Source: Lingula anatina
Lineage: Eukaryota > Brachiopoda > Lingulata > Lingulida > Lingulidae
Direction of reading: 5' to 3'
Length of the DNA: 28,974 bases
Assembly: GCF_001039355.2 (NCBI RefSeq)
Contig: NW_019775588.1
Location: 115,282-144,255 of the forward strand
The position numbers and the translations under genes are program-made. Shown in pieces: positions 1 to 10,900 of this stretch (its first letter is position 1; each line of letters opens with the position of its first letter). Under the pieces are notes generated by a model. The model was not told the origin of the DNA and did no database searches. It worked only from the letters and a program-made list of their open reading frames with translations.

Positions 1-210
1 CCCCCCCCCCCCTCCCCACCTTTAAATGTATTTGGAAAGATGCTGAGAACCTCAAGAAATTTCGCGAACCCGTTTTTCCCCTGAAATCCATCTCCTTTGG
101 ACTATTACTGGAAACCAAGCATCGTTAAATCGATTTAATGAAACAAAATATAATTCTTGGTGGTAAAAATGAACATAGGGGCCTAATTATTATTCTTATT
201 ATCATTTTAG
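1..210. other. Intron preceding the first visible DD3-3-like exon
   Basis: AT-rich DNA with a C-rich run at 1-20, ending in a pyrimidine-rich tract and the acceptor AG at 209-210. I see no coding exon here. The gene's start and signal peptide must lie upstream of the window. Confidence 0.6.
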
Positions 211-2388
211 AACAACAATAGAGGTGGCTACAATGTTGGGGATGCTACGGATGAGGCTGCACAAAACGAAGCACAGCAATACCAAATGGTAAGAAAATCC
301 ATATCATTGTTTAAGGCGTGACACGATTTCTCCTTAGTTCGTAAGCATACACTGCAACTTCATATAACATTTATACATTATGAAATACATTAATTAAAAT
401 CTAAATTCATTGCAGTGCACCAAGTATCTCCTTTAAAAAGACAGGAACACTTAAGTGAACCTTGACTTTTTGGTAGTTTTACTTACTGAATTTAAAAAAA
501 TATATTCAGCATGATTATTCTAAATGCCACTTTAAATTTCTATCACAGAAATTTTTCCAAAGCGGTGCTAATGCAGCTAGCCACCTGGCCGTGGAATGGA
601 CCAATCAGCACGGCTGTGGTGGAAACGAGGACGATGACCCCCACAAGGTCAACTGTAACATCGTTATACAGTACATGTGTCAGCCGGCTGAATTTGAAGG
701 CAATGGTAAGTGTAGGCCTAGTATAATGTAGCCAGGTTATGGCAGGTTTGGTGGCCCGTTCTAAACCGCAATTAAAGCTTGAACCTTTGATTTATTGACA
801 TCGGTGAAAACATTTTCGTTTCCCGACAACGTAGATGATTAAATAATAAAAAACGTTCGTCAACTTCGTGATAGGCATAATTCTTTTAGAAAAACTCCGT
901 GATCTATTTTGATGAGTCTAGGAGAACAACACTTTTTTTATTTCCAGCAAAGGACAGACTTCGCGACGGATTGAACACGAACAGACAGGACTATGCCAGG
1001 CCAAGGAGTAACTTGGAGTCCCGCTCGGCTTTCCAGAGCCGTAAGAATAACAATGTCAAAGACAACCGCGTACTTTTTGAGACCTTTGATTGGTATGACA
1101 AATGCTTTGTCAGGGAGAGAAATAAGGGTAAGTGAAAAACGGTTTTGGACGATAGTTTTTGGGACGAAATATTTTGTATAATATTGCTTCTATGTTATGT
1201 AAAAAAAAATAGCACAATTCTTCTGACCCTTTGGCAGACCCATGTAGGGGACACGGTGGGGCCCTTCACCCTCGATAAAATAAAAAGAAAACTGAAAAAC
1301 AAATGTAGCGAGACAATACAAAGCATATTTTCCTACCTTTGTGCCGTACATAATACGGTGTAATTTTATTTCTTTTTCTTTTTTTTCCCCGATGTGCAGC
1401 TATAAGACTGTTTCCTCAGCAAAATCCTGAATTCACCCTTGTTGCATTTGAAAAAAGAAAAAAAAAAGAAACTGAAAACTGAAACATAATGCGCATTCAC
1501 ACCGTTTCTCCTCACTTTTGCACAAATAACTCACTTTGTAATTTTTTCAGGTCTTTTTACCGCCGATCAGAACCTCCGCACCAACAACGGCTTGGGTGTC
1601 AGCAGCGCCATCTATACAAGACAGAACAGAAATGGCGACAGGCGTGGCTACGAGTGCCCCGAGGAGAGAGATTACTATCCATACTGGCACCCCACTCCGT
1701 GGAAGGATATCGCCATCTTGGCCGAAAACGCAACAATTTGCAGGTGAGATACAATACTGGTCAAACACGACACTTAATGTATAACCGATGTGACTCCACG
1801 AAACTTTGATTACTGATGGCGTTAAAATTATTTTCGGTTGTGAGGATCACTGATGTTATATACTTTTAAAATACGATTGTAATCTACATGACCATGATGC
1901 TGGCCATAATTTTTGGCAATATTGAAAGGGAGCTTAACATTACCAATTTTCGTTTAAAAAGTCAATTAACGGGGTTATCCGTCTTGTATAAAATGGACAG
2001 TGTAATAAGAAATTCAACACATTTTCAACAGGGAAAAAGAAATAAATCGCTTTATCGTTACAAGTTGAAAATATCTCACTGAATTCATGTTGAAAAGTTA
2101 GTCTTATATTCGTGCGGATAAGGTCATTTTGGGATGTTACATTTTAACATAGAATTATCAGTAGAATTCAGACATACTTTTTGCTTTTCTTTCAGTCACT
2201 ACACCAAGAAAAGCTTTAATGTACAGCACTATGGCGAGTGCGTTGAATACTATGACGATACGCAAACTGTGAGAAGGCACTCCTCCAAATATAATTCCCA
2301 TTGCCTTTGCGAGACCGTTCCCGGCAATCGTTGGGTCGATTTCTACAATTATTTGGAAAAAGCTCCACGTAAGAACCTGATTTCTGCT

Positions 2389-2419
<31 letters not shown>

Positions 2420-2857
2420 ACTTTAAGATGAAAACGAATTCGGAGAGGAGTAAAATGTCTGATGATAATGATGATGAAACTTAGATCATATGTACTTGAT
2501 ATTAGAGATTTTAAAAATGAATAACGATTCATGTAAAATGAAGAGAAAAAAATGAAAGGCAAATTTTAGGCATGGTATATAACCTTTCCGCATTACACTC
2601 AATATTGTGGTTGATAATTTCACACGAAGAACCTCATCAAAAATATTTCCCATAAATCAATTTTTAAAACTTATTTCAGAGTACGATACTGAGACCAAAT
2701 GTATTGATGCCCGACTCAAGGACAATATTGAATACATTTGGCAGATTCCTTACGACTCTGTGGACGCCCAAAGTAAAGAATGCCTTGTTCCACTTCCCGA
2801 ACCAGAATGTATGGAAGCTCCTTGGACTAGGTGAGTTGGACCAGTCAATAATAACAT

Positions 2858-2888
<31 letters not shown>

Positions 2889-5800
2889 TTTGTAAATGAA
2901 ACTAAGATGTTAGATTTATCATTCTAAAATTGCCGAAATACTAAAATTGACGTGAAGGACAGTGAACTACTTTTTGGCAAGAATTGTTTTATGATTCAAA
3001 TTTAAAAATGTATTGGTAAGAAGTGTAATTTGCTGAATTTCTACATTACCCAGAAATATAAGGTTTGCGATCTCACAGTTCTATCTATGGGCATCTAAGT
3101 TTTTGAGCACTCGTATAAACATTTTATTTTTTTTGTTGAGATAGCTGGATAAGTTTTTGAATAATGTGACAGATGTCCTATCTATAACACATTAAAAAAC
3201 ACATTTTTCTCGTTCACAAAATTGGACCTCCAAGAAACCACCAGGGTGTGGTTTATCTTAATTGTACTTGCTTTGTGTAGTAGTCTGTACGATGCAGAGA
3301 CTTACATTCAGCCGTTAAAAGACAAATGCGTTCCTTTTGGAAAATGTTTGGATGATGTGTTGACAAAAAATAGTAAATGAGGACTTTTTATATCCACTTT
3401 TGTTCGTAATTCAAATTATCTTAATCGCATTTCTAGGACCGCTGGCTCTTTTATGTTTAATATAACAAAGTAAAATAATTAATGTTAGTTTTAACTTTGA
3501 TGAGGTTTTTCTCTTTTTTCTTCAGAGTTAACCATAATGGAAACACCCGAGACGGCGTTGCAAGCAACTATACTTGGACTCTTCCATATTTCCCATCCGG
3601 GTCGGACCAGCGTTGTATTCTTCGAGTCAGGTAATAGTTTTTGTAAAGTTACGTAAATTGTAGGATTTTTTCTCAATATCTTGCCAATGTTTTCTGCATG
3701 CAAGGCTGGGTGGTTGTTTCAAATCCACTCTCTTCTAAAAATGCCACCGATAAACGAGTTCAATGGGAAAAACTAAAACGCGTGCGTTTAGCTGAATTAC
3801 CTTTTCCGGGTACTTAATTAACAGTAATTGTGTATCAGTTATTGTAAAATAGTTATAGAAATGTCAGTTATTGTATAATTTGACAGTTAAAATACAATAA
3901 AAATGAAGTATTTTCACTCAGTTTTGACATATTTACAGATATAACATTTCGACCGATGACTACGATCCTTACAACACAGATCATACCTCCAATAGGAAGG
4001 TGTAAGTATAGCCAGGTGTTTCTTTTTCGTTATTTATGCTGCTTTGTTCTCTGTGGTTCATTGCCTTAGGTTTAAGGCATATTTCAGAATATTTGATAAA
4101 ACCTTGCATGGTAATTTAGTTTCTTGAGACTATGAATGTTTTTATGGGCACAGTGAGAGAGAATGAAAGAAAGAGGATTCCATACTTAATGGTGCAAAAG
4201 AAATGTACACCCTTGCATATTTTTTTTGCACCATAAGGGATCAAATTATCTTTCTTATTATTTTTCAAATACAGAATAAGGAACGATGTATCTCCTATTA
4301 TGCTGTTCTCCCTTGTGAAAGTTCGCCTTGAATTAAAACATAAACAGCATATAGAACACCATTGATATGGTACACACCAGTATTTCAAAGCCAACTGCGT
4401 ACCCGCACAACTTTTTATAATGATAATGTTATTTTGCATTGCATCACTATACTTCATAGTGTTTCCAGAAATTGTGTTATATAACGTTACCTTATATTAT
4501 TTTATAGGGTCGGAGGAACCATTGTAAGGGAGTCCCCTATCACCGGCAACCCCACTGTGGACATCGGCGCCGGTCTTTCCCCGCTCCGCCTCAATATCAA
4601 CACCGCCCAGTTCGGCAGGACATTCCAGGACCGTTCACACGTGTTCCATCTGAAACCGCGACCCACTGAGCTCGCGGACAAGACCATTTACAATCTGAAC
4701 GTGCGTGGGAAGAGAGGCAACATCGTCCAGACCTATCCAGCAGTGGAGTACGATTTTATCCCCAACGATCTTACCCTTAAGGCGAACGATGTGGTCCATC
4801 TGCAATGGACAGGTGAGGAGAAGGAGATCGCGGGGTCTTGTTAGATTTCAGTGGACTCCAGTTATTTTCTTTTATCGCCATTATTGCTCCCTTTAAAAAT
4901 CAATAACGTTTTTTAATGTGTTTGTAAGGAGATAAAAGTGACTCTACGTGTCTAGGTAACATTATCTCTAGCCACTAAAGCACAACAACAAGAAGCACGA
5001 ATATTTAAAAAAATATATGTTAAACTTATTTTTATCTTAGCGTTTTGGTATTTTTTTCTTAGGTTCCAACACGCACAACAATGGCAACCCAGCAGGTGAT
5101 GGGCAGGCGGGTGACGCTGGTCAGGGACAAGGCGGTAAGATCACGTGATATTTTGTTCACGAGAACGCGAGACATTTGCCTTGCTGATAAAAAAATACAT
5201 TTTCATATGTAACTCGTTAGATTAGTTTGTGATATGTTGTTAATTGGTGAGAAAATCATGTACTCGTTTATTTCCTTGTTTACTCTCTCTAACTCGCTCA
5301 TCCATGTATATACATATTCATGAATTTTCTTGAATAATATATCTGTGCAACATTGTGATTTTTTAGCTTTGAAACTCTGCTAAATAGGCAGATCTTCTTC
5401 ATGTAAGTCAATTCAAATATTTATTATATTCATTTGTTTCAAGGAACCGACAGGCACAACTTTGTTCAGATTCTGGATCGTAACCACAACTTCCCGGCGC
5501 CATTCGAGGCCACCAGTATGTGGGACAACACAGAGGTGGTGTGGGCGTATTCAGCAGGTCTGGTCGGCAAAAACCCACTGAATACCGCCCTCAATGTGGC
5601 CACTTCCGGCTATTATGAGTAAGTTTTTTTTACTTTTTTTTACCCTTTATTACCCTCTCTGTCTTAAGTCTTTCGGTTTTTATTTTTTAAGTTTTATTAA
5701 ATTACTTTATTTTATTGTTTTTGTCTGACTTCCATTCCGATTAAGCTTTTTTTTTTGCTCCAGCATTGAATGAACGGTCTATTTTTGCGTGATTTATAAA

Positions 5801-6153
5801 CGTGATTCTTAAACGAATGTGATATCATGACAGATAGTAAATTCGACTCTTAGTAACAATTTCACCGTTAATAAAATTTGTAAGCGGGTGTATGCTTCAT
5901 TATTTGTAATATTATATATAACCAGTTTATGATAAAACTAATAATTTTTTCCCCCTTTTAAAGGTGCTCAACAGAGTGCAGCGAGTCCGTGGGTAGTAAG
6001 GATAATCTTCAGGCGCAGCTCAACAACGCTGCTGCCTCGTTCGAGGGCCTTGTTCTGAAGATGAGTCCCGGAAAGTACCATTACATGAGCACCAGGAACA
6101 ACGCCTTCACCAACAGGAGCCAGAAGGGGACCATCACCGTAGTTGCGGCATAA
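211..6153 (+). CDS. DD3-3-like protein, 3' part of gene (12 exons, 5' end outside window)
   Basis: Twelve exons splice in phase: 211-288, 549-705, 948-1127, 1551-1743, 2196-2368, 2680-2830, 3526-3630, 3939-4001, 4508-4812, 5063-5134, 5444-5618 and 5964-6153 (stop TAA 6151). All have AG acceptors and GT donors, mostly GTAAG or GTGAG, and together they give 613 residues. The protein is rich in Cys, Asn, Asp and aromatic residues. It contains [47 protein letters not shown] and a Gly/Asn/Gln-rich linker (exon 10), followed by [17 protein letters not shown] recognise this as the DD3-3 family, named after a Dictyostelium developmentally regulated gene and found in many invertebrates; its biochemical role is unknown. 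Paired cysteines and several N-x-S/T sites fit a secreted or luminal protein, but the signal-peptide exon would lie before base 211, so this is inference. Family confidence is high; function is not assigned. Confidence 0.9.
2389..2416. repeat. (TC)14 microsatellite
   Basis: Perfect TC dinucleotide run inside the intron after exon 5 of the DD3-3-like gene, starting 21 bases after the splice donor at 2369. Confidence 0.95.
2856..2891. repeat. (ATTT)9 microsatellite
   Basis: Perfect tetranucleotide run in the intron after exon 6 of the DD3-3-like gene, 25 bases past the donor at 2831. Confidence 0.95.
4266..4348 (+). repeat. Dispersed repeat, copy 1 (intronic)
   Basis: This intronic segment between DD3-3-like exons 8 and 9 begins with a 16-base block, CAAATACAGAATAAGG, that recurs exactly at 6246. 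Similarity then continues through a stretch resembling TCTCCTATTATGCTGTTCTC and a following TCGCCT-GAATT block. It looks like a diverged interspersed element. No terminal repeats or target-site duplication are clear. Confidence 0.65.
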
Positions 6154-6245
6154 ACAACGGCTGCGAAACTTAATAAGAACAGCCTTCGTGACTTTACTTA
6201 TGTGATGCTCTTTCTTTTAAATTACGTGTTTAGCATAAATACCGA

Positions 6246-6352
6246 CAAATACAGAATAAGGCACCATTTTTTTGCTGCATCAGCATTTGTATCTCCGATT
6301 ATACTGTTCTCACTTGTTAAAAAAGCTCGTCTCGAATTCAGACAATAACAGT
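6246..6352 (+). repeat. Dispersed repeat, copy 2 (3' UTR)
   Basis: Second copy of the element at 4266-4348, lying in the presumed 3' UTR of the DD3-3-like gene 92 bases after the stop. It carries an extra block of about 22-26 bases (T run plus GCTGCATCAGCAT) after the shared 16-base head, then realigns at TCTCCGATTATACTGTTCTC and continues to GACAATAACAG. Confidence 0.65.
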
Positions 6353-6628
6353 AGTTGGCTTTCTATTCGGTCGACCTGTATTTCATTATCTTGCGCACTG
6401 TATTTGAAAAAGAATCATTTTCAAGCAATATCCGTAGCCTTGTTGCAAGTTTCCTGTAATTGGTGTACTTAGTGTTATCACATTCAGTTCTGGTGTTGTT
6501 GGATTTTGCTATCAATTACAAGTATTGAAGTTTTTATCACATTCCATAAAACGCGAAACGTAGCAAAATGCGTGTGAAATGGTAGCTTTTAATCTGTTTG
6601 GTTTTATTAGTATTTGTGGCGAAATTGG

Positions 6629-6634
6629 AATAAA
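6629..6634 (+). terminator. AATAAA polyadenylation signal of DD3-3-like gene
   Basis: Canonical AATAAA 476 bases after the TAA stop. A T-rich stretch (GATTTTGTCTTG) about 15 bases later could act as downstream element. A second AATAAATAAA cluster near 7488 could serve as an alternative, longer end. Confidence 0.6.
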
Positions 6635-6777
6635 CTCTATCGGATTTAGATTTTGTCTTGAAATATCTCTTGCATAAAAACATTTTTGTGATTTTATGCA
6701 ATTAATTGTCCTGTCATCATTAGGGATGTTTATTCCTCAAATAAGTCGGCTTTTTCGGGTATGGATTGTTTTACCGC

Positions 6778-6781
<4 letters not shown>

Positions 6782-6813
<32 letters not shown>
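6782..6813. repeat. Poly(T) tract, 32 bases
   Basis: Homopolymer T run downstream of the DD3-3-like polyadenylation signal. Read on the minus strand it is a poly(A) tract that could be the tail of a retroposed sequence, but I found no recognisable body next to it. Confidence 0.9.
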
Positions 6814-6815
<2 letters not shown>

Positions 6816-7916
6816 GTGGAAAGTGTTCGTAGATGTTCACTTAACCTATAGCCTATGACGAAAAAGAATGACCTCAATTAAATGCTTATTCTCCCTTGAG
6901 AATTTGAAACTTGAAAAGAGATTGTGCATTAAGGAGATTTTTGTACATCGATATTGAACTTGTTTAAGGGACCCCCCTCCTCCTTTGGCAAATGACTCTT
7001 GAGGAAATGATAGTAATTAACTATCATATGTAATGGGTTTCCATACATATCTTTAAATCAAGTTCATGGGTTCCTGCATGTTTTCAATTACTATTTGTCA
7101 CCACTTGAAGGCCAAAACGCCGCCACACTGCATTATATAATTTTTCTTGTATTTATTTCATATTTTTGCGTTCATAAAATTCATTATCACAATATTTGCC
7201 TTCATTTAGTGCAATCACAATCCCACATTGCATTACGTCAATAATGCATATTGCTTCAAGTATCACAGATACACATTTATATCTAAATCTAAAAAAAAAA
7301 AAAACCATTTTTCCTGAAAATTTCAGCAATTCCCCTTTTTCATTAAAGGATATTCTAACTGAAACTGCTGAGAAAATTGTTATCTAAACGCCCACTTTCG
7401 AGAAGTTTTTACCGTTACAAGTGATATTTACCCGTCCAAGTCTCCATTACAAGAGTAACTAGAAACCCCTTGTGGGCCCGAAATTTTAATAAATAAAATT
7501 GTAAAATATGGAAATAAATTTCAATATAACTAGCAGACGAATAACGTAACACAGATATTAAGATTCAATGATCTCATAACAAATCACTTTTAGATATAAA
7601 CTTACCCGAAAATATTTTAAGCAATTTTGATTAATGTAATGGCATTGGCACATGTTAACCATAACCTTTAATAATTTGATAGACCAATAACAACCATAAA
7701 GTTTGACCAAGTAAATTGGAATATCACAACGTTTTCACATGCCTTATAATGTCAGCACCGACTTGAGGTAAAACGAGCCTATACTAGAACAAAGTTTCCA
7801 GTAGCACTCAGATTAAGAAGCCTGAAAACGAGCTTGTATTTTTCCGTGAAATCGTTTGTTTCAGGCCTATTAATTATATCATTTGTAACTTTGAAGATGC
7901 ATAACTGTCTGGCACA

Positions 7917-10900
7917 TTATTTTTTGGGTTGTAGTTTCTGTAGGGCAGAATCCCAGGCTAAACGCGCACCCATAATCCTTTGCGTGTCATGAAGAGAGTC
8001 AAGCCTTCGGTTTATTGACTGAAGAGATTTTTCCATTTCGTACAAGCGGCCATCAAGGCGGGCTACGGTGTCTGTGAGGGCGTCCTCATCACTGCTCGAA
8101 GCCAAATCCTTAAAACCTCGAATGGCCTTTTTCGATAACGTCAAGAACCATCGTTCTTCTGCTAAATCGAACATTATGTTTAGTTTACCGAGTCGAATTA
8201 AGTCCATTAGTTTCGGTATCAATGGTGTACTCCGCTCAATCTGCAGGGCAAGGCGTAAAGAATACACTCTCCACCAAGCAGCCTCTTTTTGTCGCACTTC
8301 CGAATATGAGTCATTCATTAGCGCGATTAGCAAATTAAGGAGAACAATGGTGCCGACAATGAGATACAAGGTGAATAAAACTTGGAAGAAATTGCGACTG
8401 CGGTCCGTCTGGTCAAAATCGTCACCAGACAGGGAGGAGATCTGCTCTGTAAAACCTACCATGATCATAAAGGTCGAATACAGCGTCATCATTGGTTGAG
8501 TCTTAGCGGCATACGGGACCCCGACGCCCTGAAACAACGCATAAAAAGCGAAACCAAAGGCCAAAAGAACAAACAAATAGACAAACATAAATCTGGTCAG
8601 ATCGCGAATTATCATGAATTTTAACATTTGAGAAAACTGATGGATACTTTCAAACGCTTTTGTGAACGTTATGCCATAGAGCCAACCAATGATGATAGCA
8701 GTGGCCAGAACGTAGTCCTGGTATTCGTATTTCACCGCATAGAGACCGAACCACGCAACTACGAGGACGCAGAAAAAAGTCCCGATGAAATATGTGACGT
8801 GCTCGTTAAAGAAGACCCATAATACGTGCAACAAACGGTCGGAAACATTTGCATGTTCGTTTTCGGAATCTTTGAAATTCGGTGCGCGTTTGTGAATAAT
8901 GCACTCTCTCACGGCAAAATAGAATTCTGCAAACATTATCAACAGCGGCCATAATAGGAAGAGTATGTAAGGGAAGATGTGAACGTCGTAGTCTACGTTT
9001 GTCGTAACTCCGGAGCTGTCGGTTAATGTGTAATTACCGTTGACTAGAGGCGGAGGCAGTACGGGAACACAATAGGCACACAGCAACGACATGTACAGCA
9101 CATGAAGCACCATGAGAAACCCGTAGAGCCACTGGTACGTCGACCAGAAGTCGTCTGCCATCTGGGATATTGGCGTGATGCTTAAAATTTTTGCCGAACG
9201 CGCTACCAGGGGCGAATCGCAGATGATTTCGATCAAAGAGCGCTCATTGTTGGTGGAAGCATCCGTGCCTTTGTCTATTTCATCGTACTGAACTTTTGAC
9301 GGGGACACAGTTGACCGCCCCGGTTTCGAGCCTCGACGAGGCTCTTTGGTACTACTGTGCTTCTTGAGGCCTTTTGAAGGACTCGACTTTGTTGATATAT
9401 TAGTTATATCATACTTAATTGCATTACGCGTCTCGAATTTCGTCACACCTGGAATGTTTAAAAGAAATCTTATGATCTCCAAGGCACCTAGATGCGCCGC
9501 ATACCCAAAGACGTTTGTATCTTCGTTGTTGAAGATTTTGGTTGTCAAAAAGAGAAGGGACGTTACTTTGAGCCTTTGGTACAAGCCTCGATCGTCGTCG
9601 GGGTAAGATAAATCCTGCTTGTTGCACCACCACCGCACGGAATTCTCAACGATACAAGAACAAACGTCCAGACCCTTAAGGACAAAAGCATCATCATCGG
9701 CGACGCAGAACGCGGTGGTATGCAGCATAGTGTTACCGTCCGCGTCTTGAAGCGACAAATCGGCGCCAATACGGATAAGATGTTCGATTCGGCGGACGTC
9801 ACCCTTCTTTGCCACGATATGAAAGAGTGTCTCCCCGACGGCGTTCCTCTGGTTGAGATCTATATCCCCACCACGCTGTGTTCTGAATATGTCTAGCATG
9901 GTGTTGAAGACCTCGGGGCAGGCTTCGTTTATGGCCGCAACATGAAGCGGGTTATCACCGTCGTTGTTCTTCTGTTTGATGTTCAGGTTTCTGAGGTATT
10001 TGAGGACGTCTGGGTTGGTCTGGCGGGCAGCAAAGTGTAAGGCAGTGTTGCCCTCGTTGTCCACTTCGTCCAACAGAGTCCACGTATCGTTGGTGATAAT
10101 ATGGTTGACCAGGAGCTTTACGATGTCCGGGTTGGTGTTTTGGGAATGGATCGCTGCGTGTAACGGTCTCTCTCCACGGTTATTCTTTGCGTCCATTTTG
10201 GAAAACTTCAGGAGAGCTTCAACGCAGTCTTCTTCTCCGCTTCTGCAAGCCACGTGCATTACCGTGTCTCCATCGATGTTCTGTTTGGCGACACCTGTCC
10301 CGTCGGCGAACTTTCTTAGAACTTCCGTCATACCGGTCGTTGCTGCCACATGGAGAAAGGTGTTATCGTTGCCGTCACAAGCGGCAGGGTCCACGCCGTG
10401 TTCTATGAGTAGGGCAATTTTGTCACAAAACCCGAGGCTCGAGGCAACGTGCAATGGGGTCCGCCCTTTTGGGAAAGGCACTGGACCTTTGTCTTTCTTA
10501 TTGTTTCCCACAAACACGTTGAAGTCCGCCGTTTCTCTCATGTAATCAATAAGACCGACCAGTAAGTCAGAATCGGGGTTTTCGACGGCATAGTCCCAGA
10601 TTGTCTTGCCCTCTAAAGTTTCGTGTTGAAAATCAGCGCCCTCGCGCGCCAAAAAGAGGGCAACGTCTGCAAAACCGTTTCTACCCGCTAGTAATAATGG
10701 AGTGTATCCAAGGTCATCCTCCTGCTCTAATTGGGCACCGTGGCGCAATAGGATTTTAACGACTTCGAGATGACCTTCAGAAGCCGCGTGCTGAAGGGCT
10801 GTTTCTCCTCCTCGAATAACCTCGTTAACTCTCGCGCCGTGCTGTAGCAACAATTCCACTATCTCCTCGCTTCCAAGCGCCGATGCCAAAACCAAAGGTA

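Larger units (their letters stand above)
6154..7916. other. 3' UTR and convergent intergenic region between DD3-3-like and TRP genes
   Basis: AT-rich region holding the DD3-3-like 3' UTR (to about 6650), a 32-base T run (6782-6813), an A run near 7290-7303 and, on the minus strand, presumably the TRP 3' UTR just below 7917. No convincing coding exon is visible on either strand. For the TRP transcript an ATTAAA variant polyadenylation signal (minus strand, 7672-7667) is possible but weak. Confidence 0.6.

Noticed and set aside
2158-2562. 134-residue minus-strand open frame with an Arg-Glu run
   Set aside because: It reads the TC microsatellite backwards and is antisense to exon 5 of the DD3-3-like gene.
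4189-4240. Hairpin from AATGGTGCAAAA and TTTTGCACCAT
   Set aside because: A short, loosely spaced intronic inverted repeat in AT-rich DNA, without evidence of an RNA gene.
8068-8499. 143-residue plus-strand open frame
   Set aside because: It lies antisense to the membrane region of the TRP exon, whose minus-strand frame is clearly the coding one.
9964-10545. 193-residue plus-strand open frame
   Set aside because: Antisense to the ankyrin repeats of the TRP gene; its length results from the codon composition of the real gene.
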